This document shows, piece after piece, positions 1-9,456 of a DNA stretch of 63,195 nt. The DNA is from Methanocalculaceae archaeon. Lineage in GTDB: Archaea > Halobacteriota > Methanomicrobia > Methanomicrobiales > Methanocorpusculaceae. The stretch lies in assembly GCA_031262705.1 (NCBI GenBank), contig JAISHD010000006.1, positions 1 through 63,195 on the forward strand, read 5' to 3'. Every line of letters begins with the position of its first letter. Position 1 is the stretch's first letter. The notes under the pieces were generated by a model. The model had not been told where the DNA came from, did no database searches, and saw nothing but the letters and a program-made list of their open reading frames with translations. The translations under genes were made by a program, and so were the position numbers.

Positions 1-477
1 GAAGAGCAGTTTCGGTGCGTACCCGAACTCGCGGATGGCTGCCTCGATCCGCTCAGCAGCGGTGTCGGCGGTGATGTGGTGATCCGGGGTCGGCGGAATT
101 TCCCGGACTACCCCGTTGACCACTTCAACCGAGAGATACGCGGTGTAGTGTCCCATGCCGGTCATCATTACCGGTTCGCCTTTGCCGACGAGAGCGCCGG
201 TCACTTCCTGAAACGCTCTGCGTGCACCCGGCACCACCTGCGACTGATCCATGCCGAGCCATGCGGAGAGGTCTGCGTGGAACTCTGCGATGGGCGGGTT
301 TGCAACGTAGTCCAGACGGAACGGTTTGTGGCAGTGATCACAGACCGAGTAGCCGTCGCCCCAGGCAATTACTGCCTTCATTGCTTCCGGCGTCAGTCTG
401 CCTGCGGCCTGGATGGGATCGAGATTGATCGAGGACTCTTCCACGGTCCGCGTTTCAATTCCCGCAGCACATCTCAT
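1..477 (-). CDS. pscS: O-phospho-L-seryl-tRNA:Cys-tRNA synthase (SepCysS), 3' end outside window
   Basis: Minus-strand reading from ATG at 477: MRCAAGIETRTVEESSINLDPIQAAGRLTPEAMKAVIAWGDGYSVCDHCHKPFRLDYVANPPIAEFHADLSAWLGMDQSQVVPGARRAFQEV, typical of the SepCysS N-terminus (INLDPIQ.GGRLTPEA..). Open to the window edge. Confidence 0.85.
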   Translation of the reverse strand, partial: MRCAAGIETRTVEESSINLDPIQAAGRLTPEAMKAVIAWGDGYSVCDHCHKPFRLDYVANPPIAEFHADLSAWLGMDQSQVVPGARRAFQEVTGALVGKGEPVMMTGMGHYTAYLSVEVVNGVVREIPPTPDHHITADTAAERIEAAIREFGYAPKLLF

Positions 478-479
478 CG

Positions 480-659
480 TCACAAGAGTTCCTCCTCAAG
501 GGTGGCAAGCTGTTTTCGTACCGCGTCAATCGATCGTCTGGCTGTTTCCTTCTCTTCATCGTTCAGCTGATGCAGAGGCGCTGTCCGGCGAAGTATGGTC
601 CGGATGTCGGTCAGGTGAAAGAGACCGGCAAATACTGCATCAATTGCTTTTTGTGACAT
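480..659 (-). CDS. Small alpha-helical protein immediately upstream of SepCysS
   Basis: MSQKAIDAVFAGLFHLTDIRTILRRTAPLHQLNDEEKETARRSIDAVRKQLATLEEELL; stop lies just before the pscS start; charged helical composition. Confidence 0.6.
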   Translation of the reverse strand: MSQKAIDAVFAGLFHLTDIRTILRRTAPLHQLNDEEKETARRSIDAVRKQLATLEEELL

Positions 660-814
660 AGATATCATCATGCATATCCGGCATTTGCTAACCCGCATGG
701 ATACAGTGCGGCTGGTTTTATTTCATGTTAGAATTATGTATCTCCCAAAGAACGGGAAGACACGCTCATACTGAGCGTATGGCCGATAAGAAAATTTTTC
801 CCGTTGCGGGGAAG

Positions 815-886
815 AGCCAGGTGCCTGAATTGAACAGGCGTGGAACTGCTCTGCAGGCAGTCGCGTAGCCACTCCGCCAACCTGGC
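815..886 (-). tRNA. tRNA-Cys (anticodon GCA)
   Basis: Minus strand GCCAGGTTGGCGGAGTGGCTACGCGACTGCCTGCAGAGCAGTTCCACGCCTGTTCAATTCAGGCACCTGGCT: acceptor GCCAGGT/ACCTGGC, anticodon stem ACTGC/GCAGT with loop CTGCAGA, T-arm GCCTG-TTCAATT-CAGGC, U73 discriminator, CCA not encoded. Confidence 0.95.
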
Positions 887-923
887 AGAAATCATCTCCT
901 TGCCGGAGATAGTTTCCTGAGAA

Positions 924-950
924 TTCACAATGTGAACTTCACAATGTGAA
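924..950. promoter_or_regulatory. Two tandem palindromic operator-like sites TTCACAATGTGAA (924-936, 938-950)
   Basis: Exact 13-mer palindromes with one central base, placed between tRNA-Cys and its TATA-like box (minus AAATAAATATAAATAGG near 970-985). Confidence 0.75.
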
Positions 951-1135
951 TACAAGATTGTCTTCACTCCTATTTATATTTATTTGGAGTTCCGCCTTTT
1001 TCCGAAATGTTTGGCATGGTCCATGTACCAAATCCCGCAAAACCACGCGGACTCCCGTTGTTCATCATCACCATCCGCACCGGATGAACAGACCTGCGGC
1101 ATGAAAATCTATTTACCTGCAAAAGAAAAATGATT

Positions 1136-1150
1136 ATTCACAGTGTGAAT
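1136..1150. promoter_or_regulatory. Palindromic operator-like site ATTCACAGTGTGAAT
   Basis: Perfect 15-mer palindrome (central G), same half-sites as 924-950, about 24 bp upstream of the metY-like start. Confidence 0.75.
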
Positions 1151-1173
1151 ATGACACGCAGGAGAATTTTTCC

Positions 1174-2448
1174 ATGACCAATACCTACAAAAAAGAAACG
1201 CTCGCCATACATGCCGGACAAAAACCGGATCCCGCAACCGGCGCCCGCGCCGAACCCATCTATATGACAACGGCCTACGTCTTCCGTGATGCAGCGCAGG
1301 CGGCGGGACGCTTCAGCCTCACTGAGGAGGGAAACATCTATACCCGCCTCACCAACCCGAACAACAGTTCGTTTGAGGAAAAAATTGCCGCACTCGAAGG
1401 AGGGACTGCGGCAATCAGCACCGCGTCCGGCATGGCTGCGATCAGCTACGCGGTTCTCGCTGTAACCCGCCCGGGGGATGAGATCGTCTCCGCCGACAAC
1501 CTCTACGGCGGAACCTATGAACTCTTTCACCACACACTGCCGAGTCTCGGACGAACCGTCCGGTTTGTCAGTTCCGGCAGCCTTGCGGAGCTGAAAGAGG
1601 CGATAACCGAAAAGACCCGTGCCGTATATTTTGAGTCCATCGGAAATCCGAAGCTTGACATCCCCGATTTTGCGGCGGTCGCAAAGATAGCTCATGACGC
1701 AGGAGTCCCTTTCATCGTTGACAACACCGTCGGCGTCGGCACGGTGCGGCCGATCGAACACGGCGCAGACATCGTTGTCATGTCTGCAACAAAGTATGTC
1801 AACGGCCACGGAACCGCACTTGCCGGCGTCATCGTTGAGAGCGGCAGATTCCCCTGGGACAACGGCAGGTTCCCCATGTTCACCGAGCCGGACCCGGCCT
1901 ACCACGGTCTTGTACACTACAAAGCCTTCGGCCCTGCCACCGTCTCAACCAGTATCCGCGTCTCCCTGATGCGGGACATCGGTGCAACCCTCAGTCCGTT
2001 CCATGCCTGGCTTTCCTCTATCGGTCTTGAAACCCTCTATCTCCGAGTGGGAAGGCATGCGGAGAATGCTCTTGCGGTTGCCGAGCATCTCAAAAACCAT
2101 CCCAAGGTTGCCTGGGTCAACTATCCGGGACTTGCCGATCACCCTTCGCATGCAAATGCCGTCAGGTACTTCGGAGGTTCCGGCGGTCCGCTGATCACCT
2201 TCGGGGTGAAGGGCGGATACGATGCAGCCGTCATCGTGCAGAACAGTGTAAAACTCTTCTCGCTTCTTGCAAACATCGGTGATGCAAAATCCCTCATCAT
2301 TCACCCGGCCTCAACCACCCACCAGCAGTTATCCGCCGAGGAACAGCGGGCAACCGGGGTAACCCCCGATACCATCCGGCTCTCCATCGGTCTTGAGAAT
2401 GCCGCAGACATCATCGCCGACCTTGATGCGGCGCTGGAAAAGATCTGA
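1174..2448 (+). CDS. metY: O-acetylhomoserine aminocarboxypropyltransferase/cysteine synthase family, PLP-dependent
   Basis: MTNTYKKETLAIHAGQKPDPATGARAEPIYMTTAYVF...TASGMAAISYAVL...SATKYVNGHGT: Cys/Met metabolism PLP enzyme with Lys motif SATKY. Confidence 0.9.
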   Translation: MTNTYKKETLAIHAGQKPDPATGARAEPIYMTTAYVFRDAAQAAGRFSLTEEGNIYTRLTNPNNSSFEEKIAALEGGTAAISTASGMAAISYAVLAVTRPGDEIVSADNLYGGTYELFHHTLPSLGRTVRFVSSGSLAELKEAITEKTRAVYFESIGNPKLDIPDFAAVAKIAHDAGVPFIVDNTVGVGTVRPIEHGADIVVMSATKYVNGHGTALAGVIVESGRFPWDNGRFPMFTEPDPAYHGLVHYKAFGPATVSTSIRVSLMRDIGATLSPFHAWLSSIGLETLYLRVGRHAENALAVAEHLKNHPKVAWVNYPGLADHPSHANAVRYFGGSGGPLITFGVKGGYDAAVIVQNSVKLFSLLANIGDAKSLIIHPASTTHQQLSAEEQRATGVTPDTIRLSIGLENAADIIADLDAALEKI

Positions 2449-2467
2449 AAAAATATTTTTTTTATTT

Positions 2468-5246
2468 TTATCTGCGCAGCGTTCCAAGCACCGCCGCACC
2501 GCAGACGATCAGTCCCGCCCACCAGAAGACCGACGGGGACTCGGTTGGTGACGGCGGAACGGTTGTGGAGACCGTGGTCACCGGTGTGGTCTCTGTTGAT
2601 TCAGGTGTCGGTGTCTCCGTCGGCTTTGGTACCACGTCAAACGTTGCGGAAGAACTTGTGGAGACGGAGACACCCGAAATCTTCACGGTATAGGTGTCGG
2701 CGGAAAGTATCGATCCGTCCACGGAAAAACTCCAGGAGTTGTCGGGAGACCCTTTTACCACCGCAACCGATCCCGCGGTTCCGTATGATGATACAGGATC
2801 ATTTTTGCCGGAAGGAACAAAGGAGGCGGGTACAACCTCGACCAGCAGTTTGTCCTGCGGCGCAAGATTTGTTCTGCCGGACACGACAAACAATTCCCCG
2901 AGATACCGAGTGCCGACCGGCGTGATCTCAATGTACGGCGACTGCACGGTCAGGGTCAGCGTGGTGTAGAGATCATCGATGTAGGGGGAGGCAAGCATCT
3001 TTACCAGAGCGTTCGCTGCCTGAGGACCCTGCAGCCGGCCGGAGCCTTCCACCACAAACGAACGCTGGGTTCCGCCGCCCGGAGCTACCATCGCGAGGAC
3101 TGTTTTGCCGTCCTGATGGATCTCCTGCACGCCGAACCTGCCGTCGTTCATGGGGTGTTCAACCACTACGAAGTACTCGCCTGCGGACATGCTTTCCGGA
3201 ATTGCCATCCAGTAATCGTACCCGCCGTCGTTCACCGAAACAGTTCTGCGTTCATAGTAGTTTGAACCGAAGATGAAGATCGCAACCGTGGACGGGCTGC
3301 CGGTGACGGTTCCGGTGATGTGTACGGTGTCGCCTTTGGCTGCGGCAAACGATGATGTTGTGGTGCTGAGACCCGGCTGTTTCAGCTGCACGGGGTAGGT
3401 TGCATACTGGGTGCCGGAGAGGTGGGACTTGTCGTTCATCGTGCTGACCGCGTAGATGGTGTAGGCGCCCGCGTCAAGACCGGTTGAGCCGGTGTTCCAC
3501 CGGTACTCCCAGGTGTGATCGGATTTGACGGAGACTTTGGTGAGTTCGCCGGATGCACGTGTTGCAAGACTGACACCGTTGGAGTTCAGGTTCGGGCCGG
3601 TGAGGAAGAGGTAGGTGGTGTCGGAGTCGGTGTTGGTTCCGGAGAGCCGTATTTCTTCCCCGAGATAGTAGGTGTTCTTGGAGTCGGATGCGGTCATGCC
3701 CATGCCGCCAACAGTTATTCTGATGCTGACCCGGTCATAATCGCTTCCTTTTCCGGCTACTGTTCCGTAGTCAACGATGTCGTTTATCCGGATGGTGTAG
3801 GAACCTTCCTCGACCGGACGACCGCTTACGGGGCTGGTGGAGTACTGAACCACCCGTTTTCCGGAGGCGTCGGTGGTGACAACACCCCATGAGTTCGGAT
3901 CGCCTGCTGCACCGTCGGGAAGCAGGACGGATTTTTCACCGCCACCGATGCTGACCTTTGGATTTTCCGAGCCGCGGACAACACCGGGCTGGCCTGCGAT
4001 CAGCTGCGGGGCCGGGCTGCGGCCCGCGTCAAGAGTGATGAGGTAGGGGGTGTTCGGCAGACTGCTGACGGTTACGGTGAACGGATTGCTCCGGACAACG
4101 GTTTCACTGCCGGTTGTGAGCGAAATTCCGGTGCTGCTGCCGAGGTAGTAGGTGACGGTGTTGGATTTCTTTGCGTAGTTGGCAAAGACCTGCGGCGTTA
4201 TCCACTCGGCGCGGGAGGTGTAGGTTCCGCCGCGCAGGGCGGAGTCGGCAAGAGAGATGTCACGGGTTGTGACACGGACGGAGTTGATATCGATTGAGGA
4301 AAGGTCAGCGGATCCGAGCATGGTGGTCTGGCCGCCAACAGGTGTGGTTACGATGATCTGCGCTTTTGCGCCGATGCCGGACGGGCCTACCTTGGGAGAG
4401 TCGATGATGTAGTGGATGCTGCTGCTTTTGCTGACGGCTTTGCCGTCCACGGAGTCGGTGGAGCCTGCATACTCGGCACGGAGGATGAGATCAGGCTGCC
4501 AGATGTAGAGGTAGCTGCCGGTCCATTCACTGCCGTTATAGATCCGATAGGCACCGGTATAACCTCCAACAGAGATATCCAAGAGATTGATGACGCCGTT
4601 TGTATCCGCCTGAATGGTGTTGAGAGCAGTCGGGCTTGCCGATCCGCTCATATAGGAGATGGCCGCTCATATAGGAGATGGAGGTCGCGGTACGGCCATC
4701 TTCGGTTATATTTATCCGGATTTTTTCATAGACGAAGGCGGTACTGCCGGGATACACGGTTCGGGCATCGCTGCTGGTAAGGGGATAGGAGTCGGCAGTC
4801 CCGCCGGAGAGGTATTGTGGAAGTGGAGCGGATGCGGGCTGTAGTTCTTCCTCCTGCGACTGAGAAGATGCTGCGCCAGCCTTTTCAAGAGCTTCACTCT
4901 GTACAGTCTGTATTTCGGGGATGAGATTTTTTATGTCATTTCCACTCTTCGGAAAAGAGAGTTTACTTGTGTCGGAGTACTGTTTCTGCTCCGGAGATTC
5001 TTGTCCGTCGGTCGTCTCTTCAGGTGACGGAACTGTTGTGGACACAGTTGCAGGCACGACAGTCGCTTCAGGTGACGGAACCGTTGTGGACGCAGTTGTA
5101 GGAACGACAGTCGCTTCAGGTGACGGAACTGTTGTGTTCTTCACAGGGGGAAAAATCTCCGCCGTCCCGTCTTCATCAGCCGCAGCTCCCACAGCGAAAA
5201 GCAGCGCAAAAACGATCAGCACACACACATATTTTCTCAGGGACAC
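2468..5246 (-). pseudogene. Large surface/S-layer-like protein with signal peptide and C-terminal anchor, split by a 19-bp tandem duplication
   Basis: ORFs 4536..5381 and 2468..4651 are halves of one protein; removing one copy of ccgctcatataggagatgg joins ...TATSISYMSG|SASPTALNTIQ in frame. Signal-like N-term VSLRKYVCVLIVFALLFAVGAAADE; C-term Thr/Pro-rich then FWWAGLIVCGAAVLGTLRR. Confidence 0.8.
4644..4681. repeat. 19-bp perfect tandem duplication (ccgctcatataggagatgg x2)
   Basis: Identical units 4644-4662 and 4663-4681; 19 mod 3 = 1, so frameshifting. Confidence 0.95.
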
Positions 5247-5313
5247 ATTTTCTCTCCGAAATTTACTAAAAAAATAGATGACAGGAGAGTATAAAATCCT
5301 GCGGGTGGGGGTA

Positions 5314-5775
5314 TTATTCTTCCTTTTTTGCAGAAATACCGGCAATAGAACAGCTTGCCCCGCACTGCTCCTTGACAACATCAGGAATCACACGATAGGC
5401 ATTTGCCAGAACCGATGAGTTCGCAAGAAGTCCGGCAACCAGCACCGCCTCTAAAATCTCCTCTTTCGGGATACCCATCTTCTTTGCCACCTGCATGTGA
5501 TACGCCGTACAGTGATCACAGCGGAGTGCAGCCCCCACTGCAAGGCTGATCAGCTCGATCACCCTTGGTTCCAGACTACTCATCTGATTCACCGCATTCT
5601 TGTAGAGAAGATGTGAGATCAGCGCCTCAGGACAGTCCTCAAGCTTTTTGTAAATTAACGGGGCTGTTCCGTACTCCTCCTCGACACGGGCCAGCCAGTC
5701 CGCCGCTGTTGCTTTCGCACCCTTCGTCTCAACCTCACGGATGGCCTCCTGAAAATCCAAATCAAACTCAACCAT
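5314..5775 (-). CDS. Carboxymuconolactone decarboxylase family (AhpD-like) protein
   Basis: LISLAVGAALRCDHCTAYHMQVAKKMGIPKEEILEAVLVA: CxxC...H motif. Confidence 0.9.
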   Translation of the reverse strand: MVEFDLDFQEAIREVETKGAKATAADWLARVEEEYGTAPLIYKKLEDCPEALISHLLYKNAVNQMSSLEPRVIELISLAVGAALRCDHCTAYHMQVAKKMGIPKEEILEAVLVAGLLANSSVLANAYRVIPDVVKEQCGASCSIAGISAKKEE

Positions 5776-5778
5776 TTT

Positions 5779-6717
5779 TCACACCACAATATTTGTCTCC
5801 GACAGCGGACGGATCCGAATCAGAATATAGTTGCGCATCCGGGACGGCAGAACATCCGCCACATCGCCAACCGTAATATCACCCTCAATCACCAGATCGC
5901 GGATGCGCTGTGCATACTCCTCATATGCGAGCTTTACCCGCAGACCGGTCAGCTGTACCGCAATCGGCGACGGCGAGTACACATACTCGATCTCCGGAAT
6001 CTCCTGCTTGATCATATCCTGAATCCGTGCGGGCGACACCGAGAGCGGATCATGTGACAGCTCTTTTCGTTTCTCGGAGATCACCCGTTCCACCTCCTCG
6101 ATCACCAGATCAAGCCGGTGAATATCCGCCTCCGTCTGCGTCCGGTGCATGAACCGGCCGAGACCGCCAACATATCCTGCCACCGGAGGATCGGTCTGCT
6201 TCCCCAGCTGCTCGCGTGACGGCCCGCCGGTCAGAATGATCGGTACCGTAACGCCGCGGCGGAGCTTTGGAAACTTCTTTTCAATACAGGTTGCAAAGTT
6301 GCCGAGCACATAGATTGCCATGTCGTGCTCATTGATCAAGTCGCGCTCCTCGTCATTGATCTGCGAGATGCGTTTGCCAAATCCTCTGGCCATACCGAGA
6401 ATGTTCGATTTCGAGCCGTGACTGCGCAGATACTCGGCAACATCGCAGGCGGAATGCGGCAGGTGATGAATCTCAAGACTCGGGATCACCACGGCAATCT
6501 CCGTTCCGACCAGCGGCGAGGTCTGTACCTCACCCGCAAGCGGGCGAGAGAACTCCTTCAGCCCTTCGATGTCTTCCTGCGGCATCAGCAACTGCAGTAC
6601 AACCTCATTTGCAATGTTGTGCCGCTGCACAATATAGCCGCCAAGATCCTCAATGTAGTCAACAACCTCATCGAGCCGATAGACTCCGCCTTTGTAGGTA
6701 ACCGGAACAAGAATCAT
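5779..6717 (-). CDS. Methanogenesis marker protein 7 (McrC-like)
   Basis: 312 aa; sequence and position within the marker-protein cluster. Confidence 0.85.
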   Translation of the reverse strand: MILVPVTYKGGVYRLDEVVDYIEDLGGYIVQRHNIANEVVLQLLMPQEDIEGLKEFSRPLAGEVQTSPLVGTEIAVVIPSLEIHHLPHSACDVAEYLRSHGSKSNILGMARGFGKRISQINDEERDLINEHDMAIYVLGNFATCIEKKFPKLRRGVTVPIILTGGPSREQLGKQTDPPVAGYVGGLGRFMHRTQTEADIHRLDLVIEEVERVISEKRKELSHDPLSVSPARIQDMIKQEIPEIEYVYSPSPIAVQLTGLRVKLAYEEYAQRIRDLVIEGDITVGDVADVLPSRMRNYILIRIRPLSETNIVV

Positions 6718-7295
6718 CGCAACTCCTCCTCCATGAGAATGAACCGGTCAGCAATAATACGATCAACATCCTCAGCCGGAAGCGTGTTCTCGCTTGCCGC
6801 ATAGGAGAAGCGGTCGGAGCCGTAATTCTCGCGGCGGACCTTGAATCCTTCCGGGGCAATTACCTGAATCGCATAGATCAGATCCTTAAACAGCGATTCC
6901 GCCGGATCAATGACGTTCCAGTTTTCGAGATCCTTGGGAATGTCGACGTTGTTGATGAGAACCGTGAATCGATCGGGTTGGTCAACGTTGTCGTGGCCGA
7001 GCCGGTTCCACAGCATCTTCAGCATCGCAGCAAGATACGTCTCGTCACCGACTGCAATCGTTGCCTTGCCGTCCTGCACCAGCACATTACCAACGTCTGA
7101 TACCCGGATAGCCGCACGCGGAGGACGGATCAGACCGGTTGCTACAAACAGCGGATACTCGGGGTCAATGTAGAGGTGCAGACCCCTGACAATTGAGAGC
7201 AGGTTGTGATCCTGCAGAACGGTTGTTGCGATTTTATTGTAGTTATCGGCACCATCCTCCGTGGACTCAACCGCGAAGTAGTCTAAACCTGCCAT
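6714..7295 (-). CDS. Methanogenesis marker protein 17
   Basis: 193 aa MAGLDYFAVESTEDGADNYNKIATTVLQDHNLL...; cluster order. Confidence 0.8.
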   Translation of the reverse strand: MAGLDYFAVESTEDGADNYNKIATTVLQDHNLLSIVRGLHLYIDPEYPLFVATGLIRPPRAAIRVSDVGNVLVQDGKATIAVGDETYLAAMLKMLWNRLGHDNVDQPDRFTVLINNVDIPKDLENWNVIDPAESLFKDLIYAIQVIAPEGFKVRRENYGSDRFSYAASENTLPAEDVDRIIADRFILMEEELR

Positions 7296-8549
7296 CTACG
7301 CCTCCTTTTTCTTGTCAATGAAACCGGAGGCTAAAAGTGCCCCTCCGGTTGCGCCGATGTACTGCGAGTGGTGCGGAACAACGACTTCGGTGTTGAGCAT
7401 GCGGCCCATAGCGCGGACGAGTCCCTGAATCAGGGACGAGCCGCCGACCATGATGACCGGCTCTTTGATGTCAACCTCCTGAAGCTGCTGTTCGTACACC
7501 TGCTGGGCAACGCTGTGACAGGCTGCCGCCGCCACATCTTCGCGTTTGTATCCTGCAGCAAGGGCGTTCACCAGCGACTGGGTACCGAACACGATACAAT
7601 AGCTGTTCATCGGTACATCCTCTCCGCCCTCGCTTTTCATGGAAAGAGCACCAAGCTCGGTGATGTCAACGTCGAGACGCTTTGCGGTCATTTCAAGGAA
7701 TCTGCCGGACGCTCCGGCACAGATGCCGCCCATCGTAAACGATCCCGGAATGCCGTCGTTGACACTGATGGCTTTGTTGTCCATACCGCCGATGTCAATT
7801 ACGGTTGCAAAACCTTTCTGGGCATTTGCAAGATAAACCGCTCCTTTGGAGTTGACTGTCAGCTCTTCCTGCACAAGGTCGGCATTCATGTGTTTGCCGA
7901 CAAGGAATCTTCCGTATCCGGTTGTTGCGGTTGCCTCAATATCAGACATCTTGAGTCCTGACTCTTCAAGTGCCAGAGCGATGACTTCGTCGGCACTCTT
8001 GAGAACCTCAGTCGTCGGTCGCCAGCCGGTGCCGATGATCTCGTTATCCTGCATGATGATGCACTTCGTGGTTGATGAACCGGAGTCCACACCCATGGTG
8101 GTACCGACCTGTACCTCGCGTGCCATGAGGCTGCGTCTGCGGGCAATGGTGGTCAGAGCTTCGAGTCTCGTGAGAAGCGTCGACGCGCCGGTTCGCTCGT
8201 TGAAGGAGTAGGACACCACCGGAATACGGGAGTTCTCCACGATGTAGCGGCGGAGTTCGTTTCTGACAATTGCTGCTTCCGCGCAGCGGAAGCAGCTTGC
8301 AATGAAGATGCCGTCCGCTTCGATGCGGCCTTCGACAATGGCCTGTGCACGGGAGATGGCAAGTTTCAGATCAGGACTTTTGACCGGCAGACCAAAGTCC
8401 TTGTAAGCGCATTTGACGTCCTTTAATGCGACATCGGGATAGAACATCTTGCTGCCGACGGTCTCGGCAGCAGTGGTGATCTCATTCTGGATTCCGCTGT
8501 ACTCTGCACCACAGGTGATCTGGGCGATTCTGACAGGCTGTTCGCTCAT
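7296..8549 (-). CDS. Methanogenesis marker protein 15 (BadF/BcrA-type ATPase fold)
   Basis: [17 protein letters not shown]...[38 protein letters not shown] ATPase motifs. Confidence 0.85.
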   Translation of the reverse strand: MSEQPVRIAQITCGAEYSGIQNEITTAAETVGSKMFYPDVALKDVKCAYKDFGLPVKSPDLKLAISRAQAIVEGRIEADGIFIASCFRCAEAAIVRNELRRYIVENSRIPVVSYSFNERTGASTLLTRLEALTTIARRRSLMAREVQVGTTMGVDSGSSTTKCIIMQDNEIIGTGWRPTTEVLKSADEVIALALEESGLKMSDIEATATTGYGRFLVGKHMNADLVQEELTVNSKGAVYLANAQKGFATVIDIGGMDNKAISVNDGIPGSFTMGGICAGASGRFLEMTAKRLDVDITELGALSMKSEGGEDVPMNSYCIVFGTQSLVNALAAGYKREDVAAAACHSVAQQVYEQQLQEVDIKEPVIMVGGSSLIQGLVRAMGRMLNTEVVVPHHSQYIGATGGALLASGFIDKKKEA

Positions 8550-8992
8550 TGTTGTACCTCCAGATTTTTCAGGAACTCTTTAATTGCGGCAACAAACGTG
8601 ACTCCTTCCTCCTTTGAGGCCGGATAGCGGAGTTCAAGTCGCGGGATTTCCTTTTCGCGGAGCATGAAGGCAAGAAGTTCGTTGGTTCGTGCACAGCCCA
8701 TGCAGCCGAAGGCGAGATCGGGCTCATCGATGATGATCGCGGCTTCCGCCTCCTCAACCAGCGGGCCGTAGAGGGACATGCGTCCCCGGATGCCGGACGG
8801 CACTTCGACGGCGGCCCATTTGAGACCTTTCTGCGGATCATCGGGGGTCATCTGAATCGGGGGCGAGTCAAAGCCCGGAGTCTGAATGTGTTCGCGAATT
8901 GAGATTGCCGATCCGAGCGGCTGATGGCCGAAGCGTGCCACGAGATCGGATAAGATGAGGCTGGTTGCCGGATAGATGAATACTTTTGCCAT
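8546..8992 (-). CDS. Methanogenesis marker protein 5
   Basis: 148 aa; cluster order mmp3-6-5-15-17-7. Confidence 0.8.
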   Translation of the reverse strand: MAKVFIYPATSLILSDLVARFGHQPLGSAISIREHIQTPGFDSPPIQMTPDDPQKGLKWAAVEVPSGIRGRMSLYGPLVEEAEAAIIIDEPDLAFGCMGCARTNELLAFMLREKEIPRLELRYPASKEEGVTFVAAIKEFLKNLEVQQ

Positions 8993-8997
8993 GGTGT

Positions 8998-9456
8998 TTA
9001 CTCCTCCTTCATAAGGGATTCCAGAATGTCGATGTCAAGAGCTTTCGGCATCGACATCTCCTGACCGGCTGCTGCTTTGAGTTCTTCGGGGGTCATACGA
9101 TCGGTCTCCTGCAGGCCGTATGCGATGTAGCGCACAAGACCCATTTCATATTCATGACCGAGATAGCCGGGACGTGCGCCGCCGAGGTCGGCACGGCACC
9201 TGCGTGCGTCACCCGGCGGGAAACCGCGGTCCTTGACGTAGATACGGTAGGGATCCAGCTTTCGCAGGTGGGCGATGATCCGTTCCACGTCCTCCGGGCT
9301 GCCGGTGATCTGGCAACCGAAACAGGTCTCCTTGATCATGACGCCCTGGGCAATTTCATAGGCTGCGGTTGCAATGTCCTGCGGGGTTGTGTCGGGCGAG
9401 TCAACGAAGACGTACTTGGTAATGGTTCCCACATACTGGGGCACATAGGGTTTCAC
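8998..9456 (-). CDS. Methanogenesis marker protein 6
   Basis: 152 aa MKPYVPQYVGTITKYVFVDSPDTTPQDIA...; cluster order. Confidence 0.8.
   Translation of the reverse strand: MKPYVPQYVGTITKYVFVDSPDTTPQDIATAAYEIAQGVMIKETCFGCQITGSPEDVERIIAHLRKLDPYRIYVKDRGFPPGDARRCRADLGGARPGYLGHEYEMGLVRYIAYGLQETDRMTPEELKAAAGQEMSMPKALDIDILESLMKEE

Noticed and set aside
734-967. 77-aa minus-strand ORF
   Set aside because: Simply reads through tRNA-Cys and its operators.
1138-1917. 259-aa minus-strand ORF
   Set aside because: Antisense to the metY-like gene; no recognisable motifs.
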